Below, one piece after another: positions 1 to 6,646 of a stretch of 10,228 nt of DNA. The stretch is from CAYLJO01 sp964383905 (GTDB lineage: Bacteria > Acidobacteriota > Blastocatellia > Pyrinomonadales > Pyrinomonadaceae), in NCBI GenBank assembly GCA_964383905.1, contig CAYLJO010000222.1, positions 1-10,228 on the forward strand, given 5' to 3'. Every line of letters starts with the position of its first letter. Positions within the stretch are counted from its first letter, which is position 1. Made by a program: the position numbers and the translations under genes. The notes under the pieces were generated by a model, which saw nothing but the letters and a program-made list of their open reading frames with translations, did not search any database and was not told where the DNA came from.

Positions 1-9
1 ATATAAAAA

Positions 10-84
<75 letters not shown>

Positions 85-132
85 ATTTCTTTAGAATACT
101 CGCTTCAAACCATCGTTAAAAGCGGACTTGAA

Positions 133-161
133 AAAGTAACAAAGGTCATCCGCGCTGTCAA
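133..161 (-). promoter_or_regulatory. Possible promoter for tRNA-Val
   Basis: On the minus strand a perfect -35 hexamer TTGACA (161 to 156) is followed, after 17 bases, by TACTTT (138 to 133), which matches the -10 consensus at only three of six positions. Transcription would begin near 126, about 42 bases before the mature tRNA 5' end. The exact -35 and ideal spacing favour it, while the weak -10 argues for caution. Read-through from the ABC-F gene is the alternative, since I see no terminator between that stop codon and the tRNA. Confidence 0.35.
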
Positions 162-186
162 GTTATAGGCTTTGTTTTCAAGACTT

Positions 187-2145
187 TTAAGGATTTGCCG
201 CCCCGGCGGCGACTCGGTCCCACTCCTCGTAAAGCTTGCGCAGGCGCGAGTCCAATTGCTGGTATTCCTTGTTGAGCGTTTGCTGGCGGCGGGGGTCGCG
301 GGCGACCTCGGGAAGCGCAAGCTGTTCGGAGACGAAAGCAAGCTGCTTTTCGGCATCACCGATCTCCGCTTCGATTGACTGAGCATCGCGAGCGGGCTGT
401 TTCTTCCCGCCTTTGCTGTTTGAGCTCTTGGCCCTGGGCGGTGGGGCAGTATCCTTTGATGCTGTGACCGGAGACACTTTTTCCGTTCGAGATGAATCTG
501 CTGTCGAATTTTTGGCGTCCGGCTCATTTCGCGCCGCGCGCTCCAGCGTGGCCTTCCAGTCGTGGTATTCAGTGTAATCGCCGTCGAAATGTTCGGCGCC
601 TCCACTACCGTCGAGCGCCAGAATTTGCGTCGCAATGCGGTCGAGGAAGTAGCGGTCATGGCTGATCGTGATGATCGTACCTTGGTAAGCATCAAGCGCC
701 TCTTCGAGAGCTTCGCGTGAAGGAATGTCGAGATGATTCGTGGGTTCGTCCAGGACGAGCACATTGACCCGTGAGTAGATCAATTTAGCGAGAGCCAGCC
801 GGCCCTTCTCTCCGCCCGAAAGATCGCGCACGTGCTTGTAAACGTCGTCGCCGGTGAAGAGAAACTTGGCGAGAAATGAGCGCAACTCGCTGGCCGTCGC
901 AGTTGAAGGGGCGACGCGGCGCAACTCCATAATGATTTCGTTGCGGTCGTCCAGGTCGTCGAGCTGCTGCGCGTAGTAACCGACCTGCACTTTTGTGCCC
1001 CAGCGCAACTCGCCGGCGAGAGGGGGGAGCTTGCCGAGGACAGTCCTGATAAAAGTTGTCTTGCCCGACCCGTTCGGGCCGATAACGCCCAGGCATTCAC
1101 CGCGCCGCAGCGTGAACGTGATGTCGCGCGCAAGGACTTTGCCGGGGTAGCCGATGCTCGCTCCGAGAACGGTCAGCACCTGGGTGCCCGCGCGCTCAAT
1201 TTGTTGAAGACGGAAATCGCCGGAAGATTGATCGGCGCGCACGGCTTCGACACGTTGGAGTTTTTCGAGCATCTTGCGGCGTGACTTAGCCTGTTTAGTC
1301 TTCTGGCCCGCGATATTGCGGCGGATAAACTCTTCGGTCTTGGCGATAAGGTGTTGCTGATTCTCGAAGGCGCGTTGTTGCGCTTCGCGACGCGCTTCTC
1401 GTTCCACTAGAAAAGCCGAATAGTTGCCGGTGTAGCTAGAGGTGCGGCCCATCTCAACCTCGACGATGCGCCGGCAGACGCGGTCGAGGAAATAGCGGTC
1501 GTGGCTGATGATGACGTAAGCGGATGGGTACGTCTGAAGAAACTCTTCGAGCCACTCAACGGCCGCGACATCAAGATGGTTAGTCGGCTCGTCGAGGAGG
1601 AGCACGTCCGGTTCGGCAAGGAGAAGCCGCACCAGGCCGAAGCGGTTCTGTTGCCCGCCGGAGAGCTTTTCAGTTTCAAGCTGCCAGGTGTCACGATCAA
1701 AACCGAGCCCCTGCAAGATCGCTTCGGCTTTGGCCGTGTACTCGAAGCCGCCCTCACGCTCGAACTGGTGCTGGAGGTCGCTGTAGCGTTCGAGCACCGC
1801 CGCGAGGTCGTCACCCGCTTCCGCCATGCGGTGCTCCAGCTCGTGCATCTCATGCTCGATCTGCTGGAGGTGGCCGAAGGCGGTGAGCGCGGATTCGTGC
1901 ACGGTCGAACCGGCTTCGAAATGCACGTGTTGCGCGAGCAGGCCCAGGCGCAGGCCGCGCGCCCGCACGGCGTCGCCGCGATCGGGCATCTCGGCGCCGC
2001 TCACGAGACGAAAGATGGTTGACTTGCCCGCACCGTTGCGGCCGACTAAGCCGACATGCTCGCCGGCGTTGATTTGCAGCGATGCGCCGCGCAGGACGTC
2101 CTGCGCGCCGTATGACTTATAGACATCCGAAAGACGAAACAGCAT
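187..2145 (-). CDS. ABC-F family ATP-binding protein (ribosome-associated translation factor, YdiF/YheS/Uup-like)
   Basis: 652 aa with two ABC ATPase domains and no membrane segments, the ABC-F plan. Domain 1 has Walker A GRNGAGKST (35-43), signature LSGGQ (161-165) and Walker B VLLLDEPTNHLD (181-192, catalytic Glu186). Domain 2 has GPNGSGKTT (356-364), LSGGE (442-446) and VLVLDEPTNHLD (462-473, Glu467). The basic inter-domain linker at about 240-320, containing 'KTKQAKSRRKMLEKL', is the segment that in ABC-F proteins reaches toward the P-site tRNA. A polar Ser/Lys-rich spacer (about 540-590) leads to a C-terminal coiled coil (590-645). Family members bind the ribosomal E site and relieve stalled translation, and some protect against antibiotics; the linker resembles housekeeping YdiF/YheS types more than resistance factors, by eye only. 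The ATG at 2145 has AGG just upstream, and a 19-codon ORF ends six bases before it. Both ATPase sites look intact. Confidence 0.95.
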   Translation of the reverse strand: MLFRLSDVYKSYGAQDVLRGASLQINAGEHVGLVGRNGAGKSTIFRLVSGAEMPDRGDAVRARGLRLGLLAQHVHFEAGSTVHESALTAFGHLQQIEHEMHELEHRMAEAGDDLAAVLERYSDLQHQFEREGGFEYTAKAEAILQGLGFDRDTWQLETEKLSGGQQNRFGLVRLLLAEPDVLLLDEPTNHLDVAAVEWLEEFLQTYPSAYVIISHDRYFLDRVCRRIVEVEMGRTSSYTGNYSAFLVEREARREAQQRAFENQQHLIAKTEEFIRRNIAGQKTKQAKSRRKMLEKLQRVEAVRADQSSGDFRLQQIERAGTQVLTVLGASIGYPGKVLARDITFTLRRGECLGVIGPNGSGKTTFIRTVLGKLPPLAGELRWGTKVQVGYYAQQLDDLDDRNEIIMELRRVAPSTATASELRSFLAKFLFTGDDVYKHVRDLSGGEKGRLALAKLIYSRVNVLVLDEPTNHLDIPSREALEEALDAYQGTIITISHDRYFLDRIATQILALDGSGGAEHFDGDYTEYHDWKATLERAARNEPDAKNSTADSSRTEKVSPVTASKDTAPPPRAKSSNSKGGKKQPARDAQSIEAEIGDAEKQLAFVSEQLALPEVARDPRRQQTLNKEYQQLDSRLRKLYEEWDRVAAGAANP

Positions 2146-2151
2146 AACCTG

Positions 2152-2211
2152 CTAAGAGAATTCCTTTTCGATAAACACGCGAAACGGGCGCGGACTCAGC
2201 TCAAACGGCAT
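2152..2211 (-). CDS. Candidate 19-codon leader ORF upstream of the ABC-F gene
   Basis: On the minus strand an ATG at 2211 opens 19 codons, MPFELSPRPFRVFIEKEFS, ending in TAG at 2154-2152. Only six bases separate this stop from the ATG of the ABC-F gene, and the presumed ribosome binding site of that gene (AGCAGG) overlaps the TAG. A -10-like TATAAC (2227 to 2222) would place a transcript start near 2215, so the small ORF would be nearly leaderless. Several antibiotic-responsive ABC-F genes of other bacteria are controlled by short upstream ORFs through ribosome stalling; that precedent, the tight spacing and the promoter position are the case for it. Against it, a 20-codon open stretch is easily produced by chance at this GC content and no strong ribosome binding site precedes it. 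I do not recognise the peptide. Confidence 0.35.
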   Translation of the reverse strand: MPFELSPRPFRVFIEKEFS

Positions 2212-2221
2212 GCCCGCACCC

Positions 2222-2227
2222 GTTATA
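2222..2227 (-). promoter_or_regulatory. Possible -10 box for the leader ORF and ABC-F gene
   Basis: TATAAC on the minus strand matches the -10 consensus at five of six positions. Seventeen bases upstream is CTGAGC, a poor -35. It lies in the 101-base gap after the lipoprotein stop codon and would give the ABC-F gene transcription independent of the lipoprotein. It is weak evidence on its own. Confidence 0.3.
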
Positions 2228-2246
2228 TTCTATCAACTGTACCCGC

Positions 2247-3464
2247 TCAGGGCTTCGGCGAAGCCTTCGCTCCCGGCGCCTGCCCTCTGACAGGCGAAGC
2301 GGAAGCCGCCGGGCTTGCGGACGGAGCCGGAGAAGCGCTTGCGCTCGCGGCCGGAGCGGGCGAGGCGGCAGAAGAAGCGGGCGACGAAGCCGGACGCAGG
2401 CCAAGGTCACTCGGGCTGTTAACCAGCCTCGCCGCGAGGTGGTTAACGATCTTGGCATCGCTCATGGCAACTTCAAGCAGCGCCGCGTTCAGAATCTCCT
2501 TGCGCTGATTGCGGAGGGCTTCCGTGATCTGCTGGCGCACCCCCGGGCTATCAAGCGTGAGGTTCTCATTTTGCAAACGCTTTTCCTGCAATTTGAAGAT
2601 GTACCACCGCCCGTTGCTGAATTTAATAGGCTCGGTGTAACTGCCGACCTGCATCGGGCCGAAAAATTTTGCGATCAGATCCGGCGGAAAACCATTCTGC
2701 TTAAGATCCTCTTCGGTGGCAAAACCAATATCACCGCCGCGGGCGACGCTGCCGGGGTCTTCACTACGCGCGCGCGCAACGGTCGCGAAATCAGCCCCCC
2801 CCTTCAGTTGCTGATAGATGAGATCTATTTTCTGCTTGGCCTCAAGGTCGCCTCTGGCGTCACTCTGGATGCCCTGCGCGCTATTATCCGCCGGGTCAAC
2901 TACAATGTCGGCCAGCGCCACCCCGCGGGTGTTGACGAACTGCTGCTTATTACTGTTGTAGAAATCTTCAACCTCTCGGTCACTAATGGTTATTTTGCTG
3001 TTGGTCTTGTCTTGCAGCTTCTGGATCGCAAGTGCTTTGCGTGTTTCTTCACGCACCGATTCGAGCGTTTGATTCATGTCCTTAAGTCTTTTTTGAAACT
3101 GATCGTCGGTCATGCCGCTCTGCGTCTTCAGATCAGTGACCCTTTGGTTAATCTCATCTTCGGACGGCAGCAGTTTCTCTTTTTCGGCGCGCTGGAAAAG
3201 GACTTCCTGTTGAATCAAACCGTCCAGCACCTGCAAACGCGCCTGCGCGAGTTGAAGCTGCGACATCTGCGCCTGCTGGCCCTGTGCCTGCTGGCTGATG
3301 ATGCGCTCGACATCCTTGGATAAAATAGGCTTGCCGTTGACGGTGGCGGCCACGTCGCCCTCTTTGCTCGCCTCGCTCCCGCCGGCCCGGTCACAGGCGG
3401 CGAAGGCGAATGCGGCGAGCGCGATGATGGCGAAGATAAATGTTTGCTTGATGACTCTGTGCAC
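2247..3464 (-). CDS. SurA-like periplasmic lipoprotein with degenerate parvulin (PPIC) domain
   Basis: 405 aa. A hydrophobic signal (about 5-22) ends in FAAC, giving lipidated Cys24 followed by Asp. Residues 35-170 form a helical SurA/PrsA-type N-terminal chaperone domain that opens with 'ATVNGKPILSKDVER', typical of these foldases. Residues 180-295 are a parvulin-like domain with the GGDIGF motif (243-248) and 'VGSYTEPIKFSNGRWYIFKL'. The two histidines usual in the parvulin active site are replaced by Asp186 (ADIVV where SHILV is usual) and Tyr288, so isomerase activity may be lost and the protein may act as a chaperone for outer-membrane or secreted proteins. The tail (358-405) is an Ala/Ser/Pro-rich low-complexity stretch. 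Translation starts at GTG 3464; AGGAG lies 12 bases upstream, a long spacing. A -10-like TATAGT at 3495-3490 might be its promoter, but no good -35 accompanies it. It is divergent from rpmB and followed by the ABC-F gene. Confidence 0.9.
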   Translation of the reverse strand: MHRVIKQTFIFAIIALAAFAFAACDRAGGSEASKEGDVAATVNGKPILSKDVERIISQQAQGQQAQMSQLQLAQARLQVLDGLIQQEVLFQRAEKEKLLPSEDEINQRVTDLKTQSGMTDDQFQKRLKDMNQTLESVREETRKALAIQKLQDKTNSKITISDREVEDFYNSNKQQFVNTRGVALADIVVDPADNSAQGIQSDARGDLEAKQKIDLIYQQLKGGADFATVARARSEDPGSVARGGDIGFATEEDLKQNGFPPDLIAKFFGPMQVGSYTEPIKFSNGRWYIFKLQEKRLQNENLTLDSPGVRQQITEALRNQRKEILNAALLEVAMSDAKIVNHLAARLVNSPSDLGLRPASSPASSAASPAPAASASASPAPSASPAASASPVRGQAPGAKASPKP

Positions 3465-3531
3465 TGTAGCTTTTTGCTCCTTCAGGTGAACTATATCTGA
3501 TCACTTGCCGCGCTATTTAACGCGTCTCTGC

Positions 3532-3561
3532 TTGACGTTACGGAAATGTGTTTGCTATAAA
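3532..3561 (+). promoter_or_regulatory. rpmB promoter with extended -10
   Basis: TTGACG (3532-3537, five of six consensus positions) is followed after 18 bases by TATAAA (3556-3561), with TGC immediately before it forming an extended -10 element. The predicted start is near 3568, leaving a leader of about 82 bases. It is the clearest -35/-10 pair in the window and points at rpmB, as expected for a ribosomal protein gene. Confidence 0.7.
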
Positions 3562-3569
3562 TTTTTGTT

Positions 3570-3598
3570 TTGCATCCGCTTCGTAGATTCGGATGCAA
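3570..3598 (+). promoter_or_regulatory. Stem-loop at the 5' end of the rpmB leader
   Basis: TTGCATCCG (3570-3578) and CGGATGCAA (3590-3598) form a perfect 9-bp stem around an 11-base loop. It begins within about two bases of the predicted transcript start. No T-run follows, so it is not an intrinsic terminator. It could protect the 5' end of the mRNA or take part in autoregulation, as seen with other ribosomal protein leaders; neither role can be shown from sequence. Confidence 0.5.
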
Positions 3599-3650
3599 CC
3601 GATAACAGAAATCGCCCGCGCGTCTTTTTACCCGGAGGTATCAAGTAGTC

Positions 3651-3845
3651 ATGGCTAAACGCTGCGAAGTCTGTGGCAAAGCGCCGCAGTCCGGTAACAA
3701 CGTCTCTCACGCGAACAATCGCACGCATCGCCGCTTCGACCCGAACCTGCAATCCATTCGCGTGCAACTCCCGCAGGGAGGCGCTAAGCGCATGAAGGTT
3801 TGCACCAGCTGTATTAAAGCGGGCAAAGTCGCCAAAGCCGCCTGA
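3651..3845 (+). CDS. rpmB: 50S ribosomal protein L28
   Basis: 64 aa, the usual length of the short bacterial L28. It begins MAKRCEVCGK and includes 'RRFDPNLQSIRVQL', the conserved L28 core that binds 23S rRNA of the large subunit. Two cysteine pairs, Cys5/Cys8 (CEVC) and Cys51/Cys54 (CTSC), make it the zinc-binding form of L28; many bacteria carry a paralogue lacking these and switch between them under zinc limitation. No second copy is in this window. GGAGGT (3634-3639) lies 11 bases before the ATG. It is a single-gene unit, divergent from the SurA-like gene and convergent with ridA, whose stop codon is 45 bases away. I found no convincing terminator in that short gap, only an imperfect GCTG/CAGC pairing. 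Confidence 0.98.
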   Translation: MAKRCEVCGKAPQSGNNVSHANNRTHRRFDPNLQSIRVQLPQGGAKRMKVCTSCIKAGKVAKAA

Positions 3846-3890
3846 GAGGAAGTATGAACGCGGAACGCTGAATTTAAAGCAGCTTATCGT

Positions 3891-4280
3891 TTAACCTTCC
3901 TCTCCCACGAGGGCGATGGCCTCAATCTCCACACGAGCATCACGTGGTAAACGGGCGGCGGCGATGGTTGCGCGGGCCGGCGGCTCTTTGCTGAAATAAC
4001 GCGCGTAGACTTCGTTCATCGCGGCAAAGTCATTCATGTCAGCGAGGAACACCGTTGTTTTGACTACGCGGTCGAGTGAGCTTCCGGCGGCCTCCAGCAC
4101 GGCCGAGAGGTTGCGCAAGACCTGCTCTGTCTGCTCAGCGACACCGCCCCCCACCGATTGTCCCGTCCGGGGATCAAGGGGGATTTGCCCTGAAGCAAAT
4201 ACCAAATCACCTGTGCGAACAGCCTGCGAGTATGGTCCGATGGCCTCCGGCGCATTCGCCGTCTTAATGATCTGCTTCAC
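3891..4280 (-). CDS. ridA: RidA family protein, 2-iminobutanoate/2-iminopropanoate deaminase
   Basis: 129 aa, matching the single-domain Rid/YjgF family. The RidA subfamily hydrolyses reactive enamines/imines released by PLP enzymes such as threonine dehydratase, and is a cytoplasmic homotrimer with active sites at subunit interfaces. Visible hallmarks are NAPEAIGPYSQAV near the N-terminus (Tyr17), FASGQIPLDP (28-37, Ser30/Gly31), VVKTTVFLADMNDF (72-85), PARAT with Arg103 aligning to the substrate-binding Arg105 of the E. coli protein, and VEIEAIA with Glu118/Glu120. Nothing appears missing. The start is GTG 4280, with AGAGGA ten bases upstream. It follows the rel gene on the same strand, but a terminator and its own promoter lie in between, so it is probably transcribed separately. 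Confidence 0.95.
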   Translation of the reverse strand: MKQIIKTANAPEAIGPYSQAVRTGDLVFASGQIPLDPRTGQSVGGGVAEQTEQVLRNLSAVLEAAGSSLDRVVKTTVFLADMNDFAAMNEVYARYFSKEPPARATIAAARLPRDARVEIEAIALVGEEG

Positions 4281-4322
4281 TGTGCGAAAATCCTCTTTCC
4301 CATTTTCGGAAACAAACTAAAT

Positions 4323-4351
4323 ATTTTAACAAAACAGTTGCCCGACGGCAA
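4323..4351 (-). promoter_or_regulatory. ridA promoter
   Basis: On the minus strand TTGCCG (4351 to 4346, four of six consensus positions) is separated by exactly 17 bases from TAAAAT (4328 to 4323, five of six). Transcription would start near 4316, leaving a leader of about 36 bases that contains the AGAGGA ribosome binding site. The -35 box lies inside the stem of the terminator hairpin of the upstream rel gene. Confidence 0.5.
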
Positions 4352-4352
4352 C
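4325..4352 (-). terminator. Rho-independent terminator downstream of rel
   Basis: On the minus strand GTTGCC (4352 to 4347) and GGCAAC (4342 to 4337) pair perfectly around a 4-base loop, followed by TGTTTTGTTAAAA. The 6-bp stem is short but GC-containing, and the T-rich run directly after it fits an intrinsic terminator. It lies about 105 bases past the rel stop codon and before ridA. Confidence 0.5.
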
Positions 4353-4359
4353 GCGAGAA

Positions 4360-4455
4360 AAGGCAGAAGTAAAAAGGTAAAGAGCAAAAGTAAGGCGGAA
4401 ACCGGCCTTTAATTTTTATCCGTGATCCGCATTTGTGCCTTTTTACTTTTGCCTT
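4360..4455. repeat. Inverted repeat directly after the rel stop codon, with a third copy of the same motif
   Basis: AAGGCAGAAGTAAAAAGG (4360-4377) and CCTTTTTACTTTTGCCTT (4438-4455) are reverse complements at 17 of 18 positions, with 60 bases between them. A shorter direct copy, GCAAAAGTAAGG, lies at 4384-4395. The right arm starts two bases beyond the rel stop codon. The A/G-rich strand bias and repeated GGCAAAAGTAAAAAGG core suggest a dispersed intergenic repeat family, but copy number in the genome cannot be seen here. Confidence 0.6.
4392..4418. terminator. Hairpin inside the inverted repeat, possible terminator
   Basis: AAGGCGG (4392-4398), loop AAA, then CCGGCCTT (4402-4409) form a 7-bp stem with one bulged G. 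On the + strand it is followed by TAATTTTTA, a good T-tract, although the only upstream + strand gene is rpmB more than 500 bases away. On the minus strand it is followed by ACTTTTGCTCTTT and could help end the rel transcript. Confidence 0.4.
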
Positions 4456-4457
4456 CC

Positions 4458-6644
4458 TTAGGCGGCGCCTTGCAGGCGTTCCACGTCAAGGACGCCGGGT
4501 ATGCTTTTGATCGAGCTGATAACCTTGTCGAGGTGCTTGACGTCGAATACTTCGACCGTCACTTCGATGTGCCCTCGGTCGTCGGGCGCGACCGAGGCGC
4601 GCGCGTCACGGATGCCGGTCTTCATGTCTGAGATGGCGCCGGTGATTCCCGCGATCATACCGGTGCGGTTCTCCGTAATGGCGAGAAGCTTAACGGCGTA
4701 AGCAGACTTATCAGCCTTGCCCATCCATTCAACTTCGACGATGCGCTCAGGGTTGACCATCAGGGACTGGACGTTTTTACAGCGTTTGCTGTGAACGGCC
4801 ACGCCTTTGCCGCGCGTGACGTAGCCGATGATCTCTTCACCCCGCAGCGGGTTACAGCAACGGGCGCGCGTCACCATGAGATCGTCCACGCCGCGCACCG
4901 CGATGGCGTCTTCGCCTAGGCGAATCAAACGCTTGACGGCCCGCACGCCGCTGCGCAGACGCGATTCTTTCTGCGTATCAAGCTCCGCAAATTTTTCCGG
5001 GCCGAGGTATTTGGCAATCACATTGCGCGGCACAAGTTTGCCGTATCCGATGGCCGCCAACAGATCATCGACGCGCCCGTAACCGTAGTCGTTGGCGACG
5101 CGCTTAAACTCCCCGTCGCCGTCGCTCAACAATTTCCTGGCCGAGAGCTGAAAGCGCGCGGACTCTTTCTCTAAAAGCTTGCGCCCGATCTCAATCGACT
5201 CGGCGCGTTGCTGCTCCGCCACCCAGTGGCGCACGCGATTGCGCGCGCGGGAGGTGACAATAAAGTTCAACCAGTCGCGGGAGGGGTGTGAGTTCGGCGT
5301 GGTGAGAATCTCGACGACGTCGCCGTTCTGAATCTGCGTGCGCAGCGGTACGATGCGGCCGTTAATGCGTGCGCCGGTGCACGTGTTTCCGACCTCGGAG
5401 TGAATCATGTAGGCAAAGTCGACGGGGGTGGCGCCGCGCGGCAACTGAATCACTTTGCCCATCGGCGTGAAGGCATAAACGTCTTTCGGGTAGAGGTCGA
5501 GCTTAAGGGAGTCAAGAAAATCACGCGGGTCTTTAACCTCCTGCGTCCACTCCACCAGCGAGCGCAAAGCTTTCAGGGCATCATCGTCGTCGTGCGCGCC
5601 GCGGTTACCTTCCTTGTACTTCCAGTGCGCCGCGACGCCCTCTTCCGCGATGTGGTGCATCTCCTCCGTCCGAATCTGCACTTCGAAGGGCTGCCCCTTC
5701 GCGCCGATGACCGAGGTGTGCAGTGACTGGTAGAGATTGTCACGCGGGGTGGCGATCCAGTCTTTGATGCGTCCCGGGACGGGCTTCCACGTGTTATGCA
5801 CGACCCCGAGGGCGGCGTAGCAGTGGCGCACCTCATTCGGGGTAATGATGCGCGCAGCGACGAGGTCGTAGACCTGATCGAGCACGATTTTTTGCCGCCG
5901 CAGTTTTTTCCAGATCGAGTAGAGGCGTTTGACGCGGCCCTCAATGCGCACGTAAGGCACTTCCGCATCGTGCATCTTCTCTTCAATGTGGGAGGTGACA
6001 TTTTTCAGAAAGGCTTCGTTTTCGGGGCGACGCTTTTCGAGCTGGGCGGCGAGCTCACGATAATCCTCAGGGTGCAGGTGCTGGAAGGCCAGATCCTCCA
6101 GTTCGCCGCGCATTTTGCCCATCCCGAGGCGGTGCGCGATCGGCGCGTAAATGTCCATCGTCTCCTGCGCAATACGCTTACGCTTCTCCGGCTTAAGGTA
6201 CTGGAGCGTGCGCATGTTGTGCAGGCGGTCGGCGAGCTTGACGAGCACGACGCGCACGTCATGGACCATCGCCAGGAGCATCTTCCGGACATTTTCCGCC
6301 TGCTGCTCTTCGTGCGAAACGTTGCTGATCTGCGAAATCTTGGTGAGGCCGTCGACCAGCTGGGTCACCTCGTCGCCGAAGTAGCGGCGGATGGTCTCAA
6401 GGTCAACCAGCGTGTCTTCGACGACGTCGTGCAGCAGACCCGTGGCCACGGAGACCGCATCGAGCCGCATGTCGGCCAGGATGTTGGCGACTTCGAGCGG
6501 GTGCACGAGGTACGGCTCACCCGAGGCGCGGGTCTGCCCCTTGTGCTCGCGCGCGGAGAAGAAATAGGCGCGGCGCAGGAGATCAAGGTCGGCATGCGCC
6601 TGATTGCGGCCGACTTTTTCGACGATGTCTTCGATGCGGATCAT
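4458..6644 (-). CDS. relA/spoT: Bifunctional (p)ppGpp synthetase/hydrolase (RelA/SpoT homologue, Rsh)
   Basis: 728 aa from ATG 6644, full length for a long Rsh protein that makes and degrades the stringent-response alarmone. The HD hydrolase domain (about 20-190) keeps the metal and catalytic set: His48, His72-Asp73, Glu76-Asp77, Asp139 and Asn143 in KLADRLHNMRT. The synthetase domain (about 225-350) has 'GRVKRLYSIWKKL', YQSLHTS and EVQIRT (catalytic Glu321). TGS follows at about 384-447, then helical, a zinc-finger-like segment with Cys596, Cys597, His618, Cys622, and a C-terminal ACT domain (about 650-728). Both activities look intact, as in organisms with a single Rsh. A TTG at 6659 in the same frame would add MLTTV, but those codons lie inside an inverted repeat, so the ATG is preferred; neither start has a clear ribosome binding site. 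It stands alone between its own promoter and terminator. Confidence 0.96.
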   Translation of the reverse strand: MIRIEDIVEKVGRNQAHADLDLLRRAYFFSAREHKGQTRASGEPYLVHPLEVANILADMRLDAVSVATGLLHDVVEDTLVDLETIRRYFGDEVTQLVDGLTKISQISNVSHEEQQAENVRKMLLAMVHDVRVVLVKLADRLHNMRTLQYLKPEKRKRIAQETMDIYAPIAHRLGMGKMRGELEDLAFQHLHPEDYRELAAQLEKRRPENEAFLKNVTSHIEEKMHDAEVPYVRIEGRVKRLYSIWKKLRRQKIVLDQVYDLVAARIITPNEVRHCYAALGVVHNTWKPVPGRIKDWIATPRDNLYQSLHTSVIGAKGQPFEVQIRTEEMHHIAEEGVAAHWKYKEGNRGAHDDDDALKALRSLVEWTQEVKDPRDFLDSLKLDLYPKDVYAFTPMGKVIQLPRGATPVDFAYMIHSEVGNTCTGARINGRIVPLRTQIQNGDVVEILTTPNSHPSRDWLNFIVTSRARNRVRHWVAEQQRAESIEIGRKLLEKESARFQLSARKLLSDGDGEFKRVANDYGYGRVDDLLAAIGYGKLVPRNVIAKYLGPEKFAELDTQKESRLRSGVRAVKRLIRLGEDAIAVRGVDDLMVTRARCCNPLRGEEIIGYVTRGKGVAVHSKRCKNVQSLMVNPERIVEVEWMGKADKSAYAVKLLAITENRTGMIAGITGAISDMKTGIRDARASVAPDDRGHIEVTVEVFDVKHLDKVISSIKSIPGVLDVERLQGAA

Positions 6645-6646
6645 AA

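Noticed and set aside
187..2145. The ABC-F gene as an antibiotic resistance determinant
   Set aside because: The linker and C-terminal coiled coil look like housekeeping ABC-F types, and no resistance-specific feature or mobile context is present. The sequence does not support a resistance call.
2439..3323. Open frame of 294 codons on the + strand across the SurA-like gene
   Set aside because: It is antisense to a gene with a clear lipoprotein signal and foldase domains. Its translation shows no recognisable motif and the frame is a by-product of GC-rich codon use.
3555..3767. Open frame of 70 codons on the minus strand over rpmB and its promoter
   Set aside because: It is antisense to the unambiguous L28 gene and has no recognisable product.
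3846..3890. Bidirectional terminator between rpmB and ridA
   Set aside because: Only a 4-bp GCTG/CAGC pairing with an A/T loop is visible, interrupted beyond that and lacking T-runs on either side.
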